From: Candidatus Aminicenantota bacterium
Lineage (GTDB): Bacteria; Acidobacteriota; Aminicenantia; Aminicenantales; Aminicenantaceae
Reading direction: 5' to 3'
Assembly: GCA_030614645.1 (NCBI GenBank)
Contig: JAUWTR010000008.1
Span: 1-12,464, forward strand
Length of the DNA stretch: 12,464 nucleotides
In this document: positions 1-8,061 of the stretch, piece by piece
Layout: each line of letters opens with the position of its first letter
How positions within the stretch are numbered: position 1 is the first letter of the stretch
Notes under the pieces: generated by a model
Told to the model about the DNA's origin: nothing
Databases searched by the model: none
What the model saw: only the letters and a program-made list of their open reading frames with translations
Position numbers and translations under genes: made by a program

Positions 1-19
1 AGGCTTTAAAGGAGAAAAA

Positions 20-1018
20 ATGATGCATCTCTTACTTTCAAATAGGTATATTCGGGAAAGGGGGCTGGTTATCCTGGGACTGATGATGCTATTTTTCCTA
101 CCTCTGATCTTATCGATTTCCTGCCATTATTACAGCCTGGAGCAAAAGCTGAACCCGGAAAATGCAGAATGGTTAGACAAGGTTAGGTATATTATTACCT
201 CTAAAGAACGGAAGATGTTTCTTGATATGCCGGCTACTGAAAAAGAAGAGTTTAAACAGGAATTCTGGGCCCGGCGTGATCCGGATCCTCAGACAGAAGA
301 AAATGAGTTTAAAATGGAATATTACAACCGGATCGAAAGGGCTGATGAACTCTTCCTAGGCGAAGGAAGGCCGGGTTGGCTTACTGACCGGGGGCGCATC
401 TACGTTTTGTTTGGGCCTCCTATGGACCGGGTAACAAATAATCCAAGTTATAATTGCAGTGAGACCTGGTATTATGGAAACTTTCCTGTTGTATTTGTTG
501 ATTCCTCTTGTTCCGGACATTTTAGACTGGTGACCTATAATCTGACTCAGCTTCGCACTACGAATCTTATGTATATGAACGAACTAAGCAGGGCCCAAAG
601 TCAGGCCCAGCAGACCATTCAAGACCAGGAAGGATTTTTCAATTTTAACTGGAAGTTCAAAGCCGCTTTGGTAGGGGGGGAAAGAGTGGAGGGTGTTATA
701 TTTATAGAAGTGCCTTTTTCCCACCTATGGCTTAAGGAAAAAGACGGGGAGATGGCAACAGTACTTGAGCTCTATCTTGAAGTAAGGGATACAGATGAGA
801 AGAAGATCTGGGAGTACGAAGAATCGTATGAAGTGAAAACTACAGAGGAGGAGCTGCAGGAAAGTAAAGGGATAAAATACAAGATTGAGCTCCCGTTTGT
901 TATTGAAAAAGATGTTGACCTTCTCCGTAAGGGGCGGAATAAAATATTTGCCACTCTAAAAAACACGACTGGAAATAAAACTTTACGGAAAGTTCTAGGA
1001 TTTGAGTTTAAAAATTAA
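20..1018 (+). CDS. GWxTD domain-containing envelope protein
   Basis: The 332-residue product has an N-terminal hydrophobic segment (about residues 16-34) ending in Ser-Ile-Ser-Cys35. This could be a lipoprotein signal, although the -3 residue is Ser rather than the usual Leu, so an uncleaved anchor or ordinary signal peptide is also possible. Residues about 50-140 carry the hallmark of the GWxTD family: a charged helix containing FWARRDPDP, then NEF, then GWLTD (119-123) followed by GRIYVLFGPP. The remainder is a beta-rich C-terminal region (about 210-332). Family members are exported proteins of unknown function. GGAG at 11-14 lies 5 nt before the first ATG and 8 nt before a second ATG (23-25), so either Met may be used. 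The gene runs into the edge of the window, so upstream operon partners are unseen. Its last 11 bases overlap the end of the opposing receptor gene. It contains a G7 run at 674-680. The family call is firm, the role is unknown. Confidence 0.85.
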   Translation: MMHLLLSNRYIRERGLVILGLMMLFFLPLILSISCHYYSLEQKLNPENAEWLDKVRYIITSKERKMFLDMPATEKEEFKQEFWARRDPDPQTEENEFKMEYYNRIERADELFLGEGRPGWLTDRGRIYVLFGPPMDRVTNNPSYNCSETWYYGNFPVVFVDSSCSGHFRLVTYNLTQLRTTNLMYMNELSRAQSQAQQTIQDQEGFFNFNWKFKAALVGGERVEGVIFIEVPFSHLWLKEKDGEMATVLELYLEVRDTDEKKIWEYEESYEVKTTEEELQESKGIKYKIELPFVIEKDVDLLRKGRNKIFATLKNTTGNKTLRKVLGFEFKN

Positions 1019-4000
1019 ATCTCAGGCCGAACTTGATGATTCTGCTTGTGTAAGGGCCGTAAATATTACTGTAATCCACATACCTTTCATAAGTCGGATT
1101 GTCGGGGTCCCGGTAGTCAAGGAAGCCGCCTGAGTTTGAGACAACCTGATAGCCGCTTTTTCCCAAAGCATTCAATATATCGATATATCCACTTATAGAT
1201 GTAGCTTTGCCCAGAGCGAAGCTTTTCTCGATTCTAAGGTCTAAATAGGTTAATGATGGAGTTCTCCTGGCGCCTTTTTCTTCAGTTGGAATTGTGTAGC
1301 ATGCTCCTGGGTCCCAATATTTTGTGTCTTCCGGGATATAGACTGTTACCGTCCTGTTCCAGGGTGAGCCGGAGCGGTGATTAAAATAAGCGCTTAAGAC
1401 AAAGTCATAAGGAAGGATAACAGAACTCTGGATTTTTATATTAAGCGGGCGGTCGTAATCCAGCCGGCCTTCTGAATATAGCAAATCATTAGGAGTGTTG
1501 TAAGTCATTGTATTTCCAATATTACCCCAGGTCTTGCTCCAGATGATCGAAGCCAGCAACTGCCAGTTATAGGACATTCGTTTATTGAATATAAACTGGA
1601 GGGCGGCATATTTGCGGAAACCTGTTTCCAGGTTAGTAAAATAAAGGTGCCGGCTGCCAGGTGATTCGGCTAATTCAGCGTAACAAAAAGCTGAATTATC
1701 GTCATTAGTACCAAAAATACCGTCTTCGCCCGGATCCATGAATTCAAACTTTTCCCAGTAGGGACTGTCAGGGCTGTAACCTTTCCAAGCTTCGTCTGCA
1801 CCAGATCCATAATCATTGACACCTGCTAATATATTCTGTTTGTGTTTATAGATGAAAGTAATCCCGGCACTGATATCACGCGCTATTTCTCTTTCGAGAC
1901 CTAGGGTGTATTCGTCAGTAAAAGGAGCCGAGGCCTTGGTATCCAGTTTATCTGCAAGGGTATATACTTCAGGGTCATCAGCAAGGTAAAGCGCTGTATA
2001 GGAATCATTAACGTCCGGAATCTGGTCGTAATTTATATCTGTCCAATACCAGGAGCTCAAGCGGGGGGATACTGGGTTTAACTGATTAAAATGATTGTGC
2101 ATAAGGTATTCAAAGTTGCGGGCGAAAGAGCCTTTGATAAGGGTTTTGCCGTCATTAAAAATGTCAAAAGCAAATCCGATACGGGGAGATATGTTTATCC
2201 AGTTTAAAGCATTGATCGCTTGGGTAGAGAAACCTTTATATTGTAAGCCTAAGCCGGGGAGGATGTCGAAGATCCCATATGTATCAGCAGATCCGTATTG
2301 CATTTGTCCAGGAAAATTACCGTTGCTGTAATTAGCTCGAAATCCCTGATTAACAGTCAGGCGCCCGCCGATCGTAAAGCTATCCTGGGCAAAAATGCTG
2401 ATACGGGATTTTACGGTCTTCTGAATAGATGCTCCACTTGCCAGTCCGCAGGTATAGGCATAAAGCTGGGTTCGATTGGAAGTTTCAGAGTCAGGGTAGG
2501 CATAGATACTGCCTTGGTAATAATGAATATAAAAGGGATTTTCTCTCCAAAAATTCGACCTGTTCTCATTCCACTCATATTCGGCCCCGAACCTCAATTC
2601 ATGGCTGCTCCCCAAGACATTATCGGCAAAAAGGGAACCGGTCAAACCTGAGTTGATTCTTTGCTGGGTCCGGATATCTTGATAGGGCGGGTTATTTGTG
2701 TACATATCATAATATCTGTCATATAAGCGTGGTTCGCCGGCCAAGGCATTTTCACCGTAGAGAAGAGGGAAAATGCGGTGGATGTATCCAACCCGAGCAT
2801 CCAAGAAAAAATTTTTCTGCATAACATAATAGACATTTCCTATTATTAAATGGCTTATTTCCTTACGCCGTTTGCTGATAGCGGAGCTGTCAAGATAATT
2901 TTCTAGTTGGCTGGCATAAAAATTTTCATAGATAGAAGCCAGGTTATAGGAAGCTGTAATGCGGAGCTTTTGCATCGGATTAGTTGTCAATTTTCCAAAG
3001 AGATTGTACTCGGAGTGGGGGGCTTCATCTATTTCCATGTATTTTTCGCCAGTTGCCTGAGTTTGATCCCAGTTAATGTGGCTAAAATTCCGGGTCCAGT
3101 TAAAATTGCGGGCATTTAAGAAATACCAAGCCAAGCCTTTCCATAACGCTCCTCCCATGGAAAGTGACAGGTCTCTTTGTGAGTTTATGCCGGCAGGTTT
3201 TTTCAATGCTACTGCTTCCAGTTCCTCTTTACTTAAAAGACTTTTCTGCATATCATGGTTATAATATTCAAATAAGGCATTGCCTTGAAAGTCGTTTCCG
3301 CCGGATTTTGCTATGATATTGATATAACCCCCATCTGCTATTTCAGTGTCAGCCTGATGGCCTGCGATTCCCATCTCGACTTCTTCGTAAACATCTATAT
3401 TGATATTGGTTATGGGATACATAGTGATCGGGTCGTTGAAAGATATTCCCTCAAAATAGTATTGATTGCCTGATAAGGTGCCGCCAGAGATACTGGAAAT
3501 GCGGTTAAGACTTTTTTCGTCAGATACTGAACCAGGGATTGCTTTTATGATTTCATGCAGGTCACGTGACATGGGGATATTGCGGATCAGGTCTTTTGAA
3601 AAATTAAGAGAAGTTTTTGATGTCCTTAAATTTACAGACGGGTTATGCGCGGGTGATATAACTTTTTCCCCTGTAGAGCTGGTTTCCATTGTAATGGTTA
3701 GAAATATATTTTTTCCTGCTTTGATATCGAATCCTTTCCGGATATCCGTCTTATATCCAGGGAGTTCTATGTTAAGTGTGTATCCTTTTCCAGGTGGGAG
3801 TTGGGGGAACCAAAAGGTGCCGTCCTGTTCAGTGGCTACAAATAACTGCACCAGCAGAGCAGGCCCTTTGATAGTAACACTTACATTGGCGAGAGCCTTG
3901 GCTTCTGTATCAATAACTTTTCCGGATATGGAACCGGTTGATTTGACCTGGGCATTAAGGAAAACTGTTGATATAAAGATCAACATAGTGGCGATTTGTA

Positions 4001-4022
4001 TTTTTTTTAGGTCTTTTAGCAA
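1008..4022 (-). CDS. TonB-dependent receptor with carboxypeptidase-regulatory-like N-terminal domain
   Basis: This is an outer-membrane gated beta-barrel of about 1004 residues for uptake of a ligand powered by the TonB system; the ligand is not evident. Residues 1 to about 24 are a signal peptide ending in LNA. Residues about 29-117 form a carboxypeptidase-regulatory-like beta-sandwich (GSISGKVID, then DGTFWFPQLPPG and GYKT). A plug domain follows at about 130-240, with a YYFEGISFNDP segment and GGYINIIAKSGG at its end. The rest is a long aromatic-rich barrel ending in the C-terminal Phe of LRFNF. I saw no clear TonB box. Loops contain Ca-binding-like Asp-rich motifs (about 662-670 and 763-775). 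I chose the TTG at 4022-4020 as start because AAAGGAG (4035-4029) lies 6 nt before it. The TTG two codons upstream abuts that site with no spacing. Other members of this group share this plug and barrel, but a SusC role is not supported, since no SusD-like partner is present. Confidence 0.92.
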   Translation of the reverse strand: MLKDLKKIQIATMLIFISTVFLNAQVKSTGSISGKVIDTEAKALANVSVTIKGPALLVQLFVATEQDGTFWFPQLPPGKGYTLNIELPGYKTDIRKGFDIKAGKNIFLTITMETSSTGEKVISPAHNPSVNLRTSKTSLNFSKDLIRNIPMSRDLHEIIKAIPGSVSDEKSLNRISSISGGTLSGNQYYFEGISFNDPITMYPITNINIDVYEEVEMGIAGHQADTEIADGGYINIIAKSGGNDFQGNALFEYYNHDMQKSLLSKEELEAVALKKPAGINSQRDLSLSMGGALWKGLAWYFLNARNFNWTRNFSHINWDQTQATGEKYMEIDEAPHSEYNLFGKLTTNPMQKLRITASYNLASIYENFYASQLENYLDSSAISKRRKEISHLIIGNVYYVMQKNFFLDARVGYIHRIFPLLYGENALAGEPRLYDRYYDMYTNNPPYQDIRTQQRINSGLTGSLFADNVLGSSHELRFGAEYEWNENRSNFWRENPFYIHYYQGSIYAYPDSETSNRTQLYAYTCGLASGASIQKTVKSRISIFAQDSFTIGGRLTVNQGFRANYSNGNFPGQMQYGSADTYGIFDILPGLGLQYKGFSTQAINALNWINISPRIGFAFDIFNDGKTLIKGSFARNFEYLMHNHFNQLNPVSPRLSSWYWTDINYDQIPDVNDSYTALYLADDPEVYTLADKLDTKASAPFTDEYTLGLEREIARDISAGITFIYKHKQNILAGVNDYGSGADEAWKGYSPDSPYWEKFEFMDPGEDGIFGTNDDNSAFCYAELAESPGSRHLYFTNLETGFRKYAALQFIFNKRMSYNWQLLASIIWSKTWGNIGNTMTYNTPNDLLYSEGRLDYDRPLNIKIQSSVILPYDFVLSAYFNHRSGSPWNRTVTVYIPEDTKYWDPGACYTIPTEEKGARRTPSLTYLDLRIEKSFALGKATSISGYIDILNALGKSGYQVVSNSGGFLDYRDPDNPTYERYVDYSNIYGPYTSRIIKFGLRFNF

Positions 4023-4028
4023 TTTCAA

Positions 4029-4035
4029 CTCCTTT
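4029..4035 (-). promoter_or_regulatory. Ribosome binding site deciding the receptor's TTG start
   Basis: On the minus strand AAAGGAG is followed by TTGAAA and then TTG (4022-4020). The 6-nt gap fits the second TTG, while the first TTG directly touches the site. No ATG is suitably spaced; the first in-frame ATG is at codon 13 of the chosen start, inside the signal peptide. Confidence 0.6.
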
Positions 4036-4047
4036 TCTATCCTGCCT

Positions 4048-4076
4048 ATAATAACATTTTTAGCACTGCCTGATAA
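4048..4076 (-). promoter_or_regulatory. Candidate extended -10 promoter for the TonB receptor gene
   Basis: Read on the minus strand: a -35-like TTATCA (4076-4071, 4 of 6 to TTGACA), a 17-nt spacer, then TATTAT (4053-4048, 5 of 6 to TATAAT), with TG one base before the -10 (TGTTATTAT), i.e. an extended -10. Transcription would start near 4041, leaving a short leader that contains the ribosome binding site. The gap is AT-rich, so a chance match is possible. Confidence 0.42.
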
Positions 4077-4088
4077 TATGTAATTTAA

Positions 4089-4112
4089 TTTATCTTAAAT
4101 CATTCAGATAAA
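4089..4112. repeat. AT-rich inverted repeat, possible operator
   Basis: TTTATCT (4089-4095) and AGATAAA (4106-4112) are perfect 7-base inverted arms separated by 10 bases. The repeat lies 12 bases upstream of the candidate -35 of the receptor gene, a typical place for an activator or repressor dimer. There is no GC-rich stem or T-tract, so it does not look like a terminator. Chance occurrence in AT-rich DNA is possible. Confidence 0.3.
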
Positions 4113-4192
4113 CATAATATAAAACTCTTATTTTGGGTTATTGGTTACAAGGAGAAGGAAACAGTGCTTAATTTGCCATTCTCTTTGGAATT

Positions 4193-6733
4193 TTATTGTT
4201 TAACATAAGTGTCGAAAAATTCCAGCCAGCGGGCCCACATATCCATATAGGTCTCTTTACAGCGGGGCCCATGGGATTCAAAAGGATATATGTAGAGTAC
4301 AGCGTTTTTTCCCAATCCGGTCAGCGCCTGGATCATGCGTTCTGATTGTATCAGGAAGGTGCCGGTATTATTATCTACAGCTCCATGGTACATGAGAAGC
4401 GGAGTATCGATATGGTCTGCCTGGAAAAAGGGGGACATTTCCAGGTATATGTCCTGGGCTTCCCAGATAAAACGCCGTTCCCGCTGAAAAGTCATTGGAG
4501 TAAGAGTCCGGTTGTATGCTCCGTCACCGGCAATTCCTGCTTTAAAGAAGGGGGAGTGCGCCAGAATATTCGCAGTGGAAAAGGCACCGTAACTGTGGCC
4601 GCCGTGGCCGAGACGATCGACATCAACATAACCGAGATTACCGACTTTGCGGATGGCGGCATACATAGAGTCAACCAAATGAGCGATGAAATTGTTGTTG
4701 TAAGTGTTTCCCTTGCCGATAATAGGAATATCCGGCACAACTACTGCGTACCCTTGTGTCAGCCATATATCCGATGCATTCCGGGTGCTGAAGCGCTGGA
4801 AAGCATTGTGATTGTCTCCTCGTATGGCAGAACGTTTGTAATCTTTAAATGATTGATATTCGCTTGGATATGTCCAAAAGACAGCGGGAACCCGGGTCCC
4901 TTTTTTATAACCAGGGGGAAGTGAGATCCGGCCCTGGATCTCAAGACCGTCCCTGCGGGTAAACTCAAAATCGATTCTTTTACTGGCCTTTAATTCCGGG
5001 TAAGGGATCTTATTATTTGTTAGTCTCTCTCCTGTTCCGTCTTTTTCCCATAGATAGCTGTTGGGAAAAGCAGTTTTAGATTCCCGGCTGATAATAATAC
5101 GGTTTAGATCATTGTCAAGCGGGACCAGCGGACGTTCGTAGAAATCTTTTGCGCCTTCAAAGAGCCTTTCTTTTTTGCCGGTAGATATCTCTATTTTGTC
5201 GATATAAGGCTGGGGCTTGAAATTTTCTTTATACCCCCGGCCTTCGAGATATATTGATTTTCCATCACTGGAAAGAAGAGTAAAGTTAACTCCATTGCCT
5301 GTGGATTGAGTTATGATATCTCCGGGAAATTTAAGCGGGTCTTTGGTTTCCATATCTTTAAGCAGTATGGTTTTTATGGGAGGAGTTTGACTAAGGTCAA
5401 AAGCGGCCAGATCAGTCCCGGTCTGCCCGTCTTCACCTCTCCCGCTGAGCTTGGCAAAAACATAGCGGCCGTTGGGGGCATATGAGATGCTGCTGAGGCT
5501 TTTTTTGCTGGTGATAAGGGTGGTGGTTTCATCCATAGAAAAGGGTGGTGCCAACAGCATCAACCTGTCTTTTCTTGAACCGCTATTACTTTCTTCTTCT
5601 TCCTCCTCATCTTGCTTGTTTTTTTCTTTTGGCTCTTTCCATAGGAATGACAGACCTTTTCCGTCAGGTCTCCAGGCCACATCCCGGGGAAGATCATCCT
5701 GAGACCTGTCTCTTCCACTTCCTGCCACTGCTTCCCGAAGCGGGATTTCCCTGACAGTTGCCAGGATGTTTCCGCTCAGATCCATTACCTGAAGTTCGAG
5801 GGGAAAGCTACTGTAACTTACGATATAGGAAAACGGCTCAACAATTTTTTCTGCAAGAATATATTTTCCGTCCGGACTTAAGGAGATACTCATATACATG
5901 GCTGGTTCGCCTATTTTCCGGGGAGCTTTTCCTGGAGCAAACTCTGCCAGCTGGGCAGTGGTATAATATTTAAAAAGCTTTTTGTCATGAGATGTCCTCA
6001 TAAGAAAAGGGTATGTAGACGTCGGGGAATCCTTCTTGCGTGTGTGGCGGATGATGGGAGAGTCAGGAATTGGACTCCTCTTTGGCTCCGGGCCTCTATT
6101 TTCCGGAACAAGAAGGGTTATAACTGTCCCTTGAGGTGTCCACTGTAGCATCTGTGAAGCTGAGGAGGAGCTCCCCCTACGGCGGCGGCCTGTCAAAGTG
6201 GCCATTACAAAGATTTTATTCAGGGCTTCGGCTTTACCACTCCGGACATCAGCAGTCCATACCTGGGTTCCTTTGGGAAAATGGGCCAGAAAGGCGATCT
6301 TTTTTCCATCCTGAGACCAGGTCATGTCACTTACAAAGATATTTTCAGGAAGCCCGATATTCCAGCTTTTCCTCTGGCTTAAAGAATATATCTTAAGCTT
6401 TTTTGTCCCATAGGTTGAAAGCCGCCATTCCCGGTTTACATCCGGGCAGATCTCCAGCATGCCCAATCTGTAGGTTTTTTGGGTCATAAGTTTGAGTGAG
6501 GAAAATTGGGAGCTTATGGGTATTAAAAAATGAGTCCCATCAGGGCTTAGGTTGTTTAAAGTATCGTAATGCCTATCCCGGGTGAGTAAATCTTGCACGG
6601 ATGCCGGCGGTTTAAGGTAAGCTTCCTTAAACTGGTTTCCCTGCTCTGCCTGAATTGTGGTTGTATAGATAACCAGAATAAATAGCAGAAGAGATATTTT
6701 GCTGAGTAAATTTGTTTTAGATGTTAATATCAT
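4193..6733 (-). CDS. Exported S9 family serine peptidase, glutamyl endopeptidase (S9D) type
   Basis: The 846-residue product is a prolyl-oligopeptidase-fold serine peptidase predicted to act in the periplasm. A signal peptide covers residues 1-29 (ending TIQA). A beta-propeller-like region spans about 50-560, with SPDG/DGK repeats typical of blades. An alpha/beta-hydrolase domain is at about 590-846. The catalytic triad is visible as Ser714 in GGHSYGAF, Asp787 in GAVDNN and His821 in ESHGP. The segments GAYNRTLTP, MSPFFQADHI and FSYIVSYSSFP resemble the chloroplast glutamyl endopeptidase subfamily rather than dipeptidyl peptidase IV, which suggests cleavage after Glu; that preference is inferred. 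Low-complexity inserts occur in the propeller: RRRRGSSSS (183-191) and six Glu (376-381). The start is ATG with GGGAGGT (6747-6741) 7 nt upstream. It lies 65 nt downstream of the symporter gene and probably shares its transcript. Confidence 0.93.
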   Translation of the reverse strand: MILTSKTNLLSKISLLLFILVIYTTTIQAEQGNQFKEAYLKPPASVQDLLTRDRHYDTLNNLSPDGTHFLIPISSQFSSLKLMTQKTYRLGMLEICPDVNREWRLSTYGTKKLKIYSLSQRKSWNIGLPENIFVSDMTWSQDGKKIAFLAHFPKGTQVWTADVRSGKAEALNKIFVMATLTGRRRRGSSSSASQMLQWTPQGTVITLLVPENRGPEPKRSPIPDSPIIRHTRKKDSPTSTYPFLMRTSHDKKLFKYYTTAQLAEFAPGKAPRKIGEPAMYMSISLSPDGKYILAEKIVEPFSYIVSYSSFPLELQVMDLSGNILATVREIPLREAVAGSGRDRSQDDLPRDVAWRPDGKGLSFLWKEPKEKNKQDEEEEEESNSGSRKDRLMLLAPPFSMDETTTLITSKKSLSSISYAPNGRYVFAKLSGRGEDGQTGTDLAAFDLSQTPPIKTILLKDMETKDPLKFPGDIITQSTGNGVNFTLLSSDGKSIYLEGRGYKENFKPQPYIDKIEISTGKKERLFEGAKDFYERPLVPLDNDLNRIIISRESKTAFPNSYLWEKDGTGERLTNNKIPYPELKASKRIDFEFTRRDGLEIQGRISLPPGYKKGTRVPAVFWTYPSEYQSFKDYKRSAIRGDNHNAFQRFSTRNASDIWLTQGYAVVVPDIPIIGKGNTYNNNFIAHLVDSMYAAIRKVGNLGYVDVDRLGHGGHSYGAFSTANILAHSPFFKAGIAGDGAYNRTLTPMTFQRERRFIWEAQDIYLEMSPFFQADHIDTPLLMYHGAVDNNTGTFLIQSERMIQALTGLGKNAVLYIYPFESHGPRCKETYMDMWARWLEFFDTYVKQ

Positions 6734-6798
6734 AATGATGACCTCCCTTCGTTTTTGATGTAATTTCTATTTATTATCGATATTTTTTTATGAATAAC

Positions 6799-8061
6799 CT
6801 ATTTTTTATTTATAGAAGATGCAAGTTTTTTACTATTAAATACTTTTTTATCGATTAGTTTCATACGAGAGCCGACTATTGCTGTGCCGACCAGGTCACC
6901 AGTAACATTGCATGTAGTATGTCCAATATCAAGCACCGGCCAGAGGGAGGCAAGAATAGGGATAAGCGTCAGGGGCATATTTAGAGATTGGAGTAATATG
7001 CCGGAGATTACGATCCCGGCGCCTTTTACACCAGCCGTGCCGATAGAGAGTACCAGGCCGAGGAACATAAACTGCAGCATCAAAGTCGGAGTGATAGTCA
7101 CTCCATAGAGATTGGAGGCGAACACTGCGATAACGCCTATGGCTGCTGCCATGCCGTTCATGTTGACAGTCGCTCCCAGAGGAAGTGTGAATCCCCATAC
7201 TTTCTCCGACACTCCCAGGTTGCCCTCAGCAACTGCCATGGATATTGGCAGAGTGGCTCCGCTTGAAGTAGTACTTCCGGCTACCAGCATGGCTGGTGCG
7301 ATATTGCGGTAGAAGCGGTTCGGGCTGAGTTTTCCTAACAATTTGAGCAGGGGAGGGTATAAAAAAACAAGCAGTATACCTAAAGCAATATAATCTGCCG
7401 CAATAAAACGTCCAACTTCTGCCAGCATTTTCCCTCCCATAGAAGCGACCATATTGGCCACCAGGGCCAAGATCCCATAAGGGGCGGTCTTCATAACAAA
7501 TTCTGTGATAACGATCATAAGGTCAGCGCCGTCATTTATAAGCTTAATGAGACTCTGGCCTTTTTTCCCAAGAGCCAGCAGGCCCACCCCAACGATAATC
7601 GAGAAGATTATAATCTGCAGCATATTGCCCTGAGACATTGCTTCTATGGGGTTCTTAGGAAACCAGGAAACAAGATTGTCAACAAAGTTGAAATTCGAGG
7701 CTTCGATCTTTCTTCCCGCATCCAGAAGCCCGATGGCCTTTTTTCCAGGCTGGATCACAAGAGCAGTTACCATACCGAGGGTGCATGCAATAAGGGAGGA
7801 AGCAGCATAATATAGAAGGATCATTCCGCCCAGGGAGCGAAAAGAACGCAGGTCTTCCAGCTTGGTTATCCCACTTATTAGGGTAAAAAATGTAAGAGGA
7901 ACTATCAGCATCATAAGCAGGCGGATGAATATATCGCCTATAGGTTTGATGACTGATGCTTTTGGGCCCAGAATATAACCAAGTGCGATCCCGATCAGGA
8001 TGCAGACAAATATTTGGGTATAAAGCTGCTGTTGGAACCAACCTTTTAAAATTCTGTTAAT
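6799..8061 (-). CDS. DAACS-family (SDF) amino acid/dicarboxylate:cation symporter, ATT start
   Basis: This is an inner-membrane elevator-type symporter of the glutamate/dicarboxylate family. The first in-frame ATG (7914) would remove the first transmembrane helix. The frame is open upstream to a stop at 8100 and encodes a typical family N-terminus (LYTQIFVCILIGIALGYILG, then KPIGDIFIRLL). The open stretch contains no ATG, GTG or TTG. ATT at 8061-8059 lies 5 nt after GGAGGA and gives 420 residues, close to the usual length. In this numbering HP1 has STTSSGATLP (263-272), TM7 has NMNGM (300-304, where GltPh has NMDGT), and TM8 has DIGH (378-381) then CNVTGD. The position of GltPh Arg397 is His381 and that of Asp312 is Asn302, so acidic-substrate specificity is doubtful. 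The two Tyr and Ser of the third sodium site region (LLYYAASS) are kept. It overlaps the upstream peptidase gene by 16 nt. Family call strong, substrate unknown, start codon inferred. Confidence 0.9.
   Translation of the reverse strand: MNRILKGWFQQQLYTQIFVCILIGIALGYILGPKASVIKPIGDIFIRLLMMLIVPLTFFTLISGITKLEDLRSFRSLGGMILLYYAASSLIACTLGMVTALVIQPGKKAIGLLDAGRKIEASNFNFVDNLVSWFPKNPIEAMSQGNMLQIIIFSIIVGVGLLALGKKGQSLIKLINDGADLMIVITEFVMKTAPYGILALVANMVASMGGKMLAEVGRFIAADYIALGILLVFLYPPLLKLLGKLSPNRFYRNIAPAMLVAGSTTSSGATLPISMAVAEGNLGVSEKVWGFTLPLGATVNMNGMAAAIGVIAVFASNLYGVTITPTLMLQFMFLGLVLSIGTAGVKGAGIVISGILLQSLNMPLTLIPILASLWPVLDIGHTTCNVTGDLVGTAIVGSRMKLIDKKVFNSKKLASSINKK

Noticed and set aside
3466..4083. Plus-strand frame of 205 codons antisense to the receptor gene
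   Set aside because: It has no family resemblance and no well-spaced ribosome binding site, and lies opposite a clear receptor signal peptide, regulatory domain and plug. It is a shadow frame.
4113..4192. Possible terminator after the S9 peptidase gene
   Set aside because: I found only a 3-base-stem CCA/TGG palindrome and no GC-rich hairpin followed by T residues, so no terminator is called.
4346..4852. Plus-strand frame of 168 codons antisense to the S9 peptidase catalytic domain
   Set aside because: The opposite strand encodes the conserved catalytic Ser, Asp and flanking motifs; this frame shows no recognisable protein.
6734..6798. Possible independent promoter for the S9 peptidase gene, around a GATAAT hexamer and the TATCGATA palindrome
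   Set aside because: No -35-like hexamer at 16-18 nt spacing could be found, and the gap is short enough for read-through from the symporter gene.
7679..8041. Minus-strand reading frame of 120 codons just upstream of the symporter's first ATG
   Set aside because: It is out of frame with the symporter, lacks hydrophobic helices and family similarity, and covers the real N-terminal coding region of the symporter, which reads as a normal membrane protein in the other frame.
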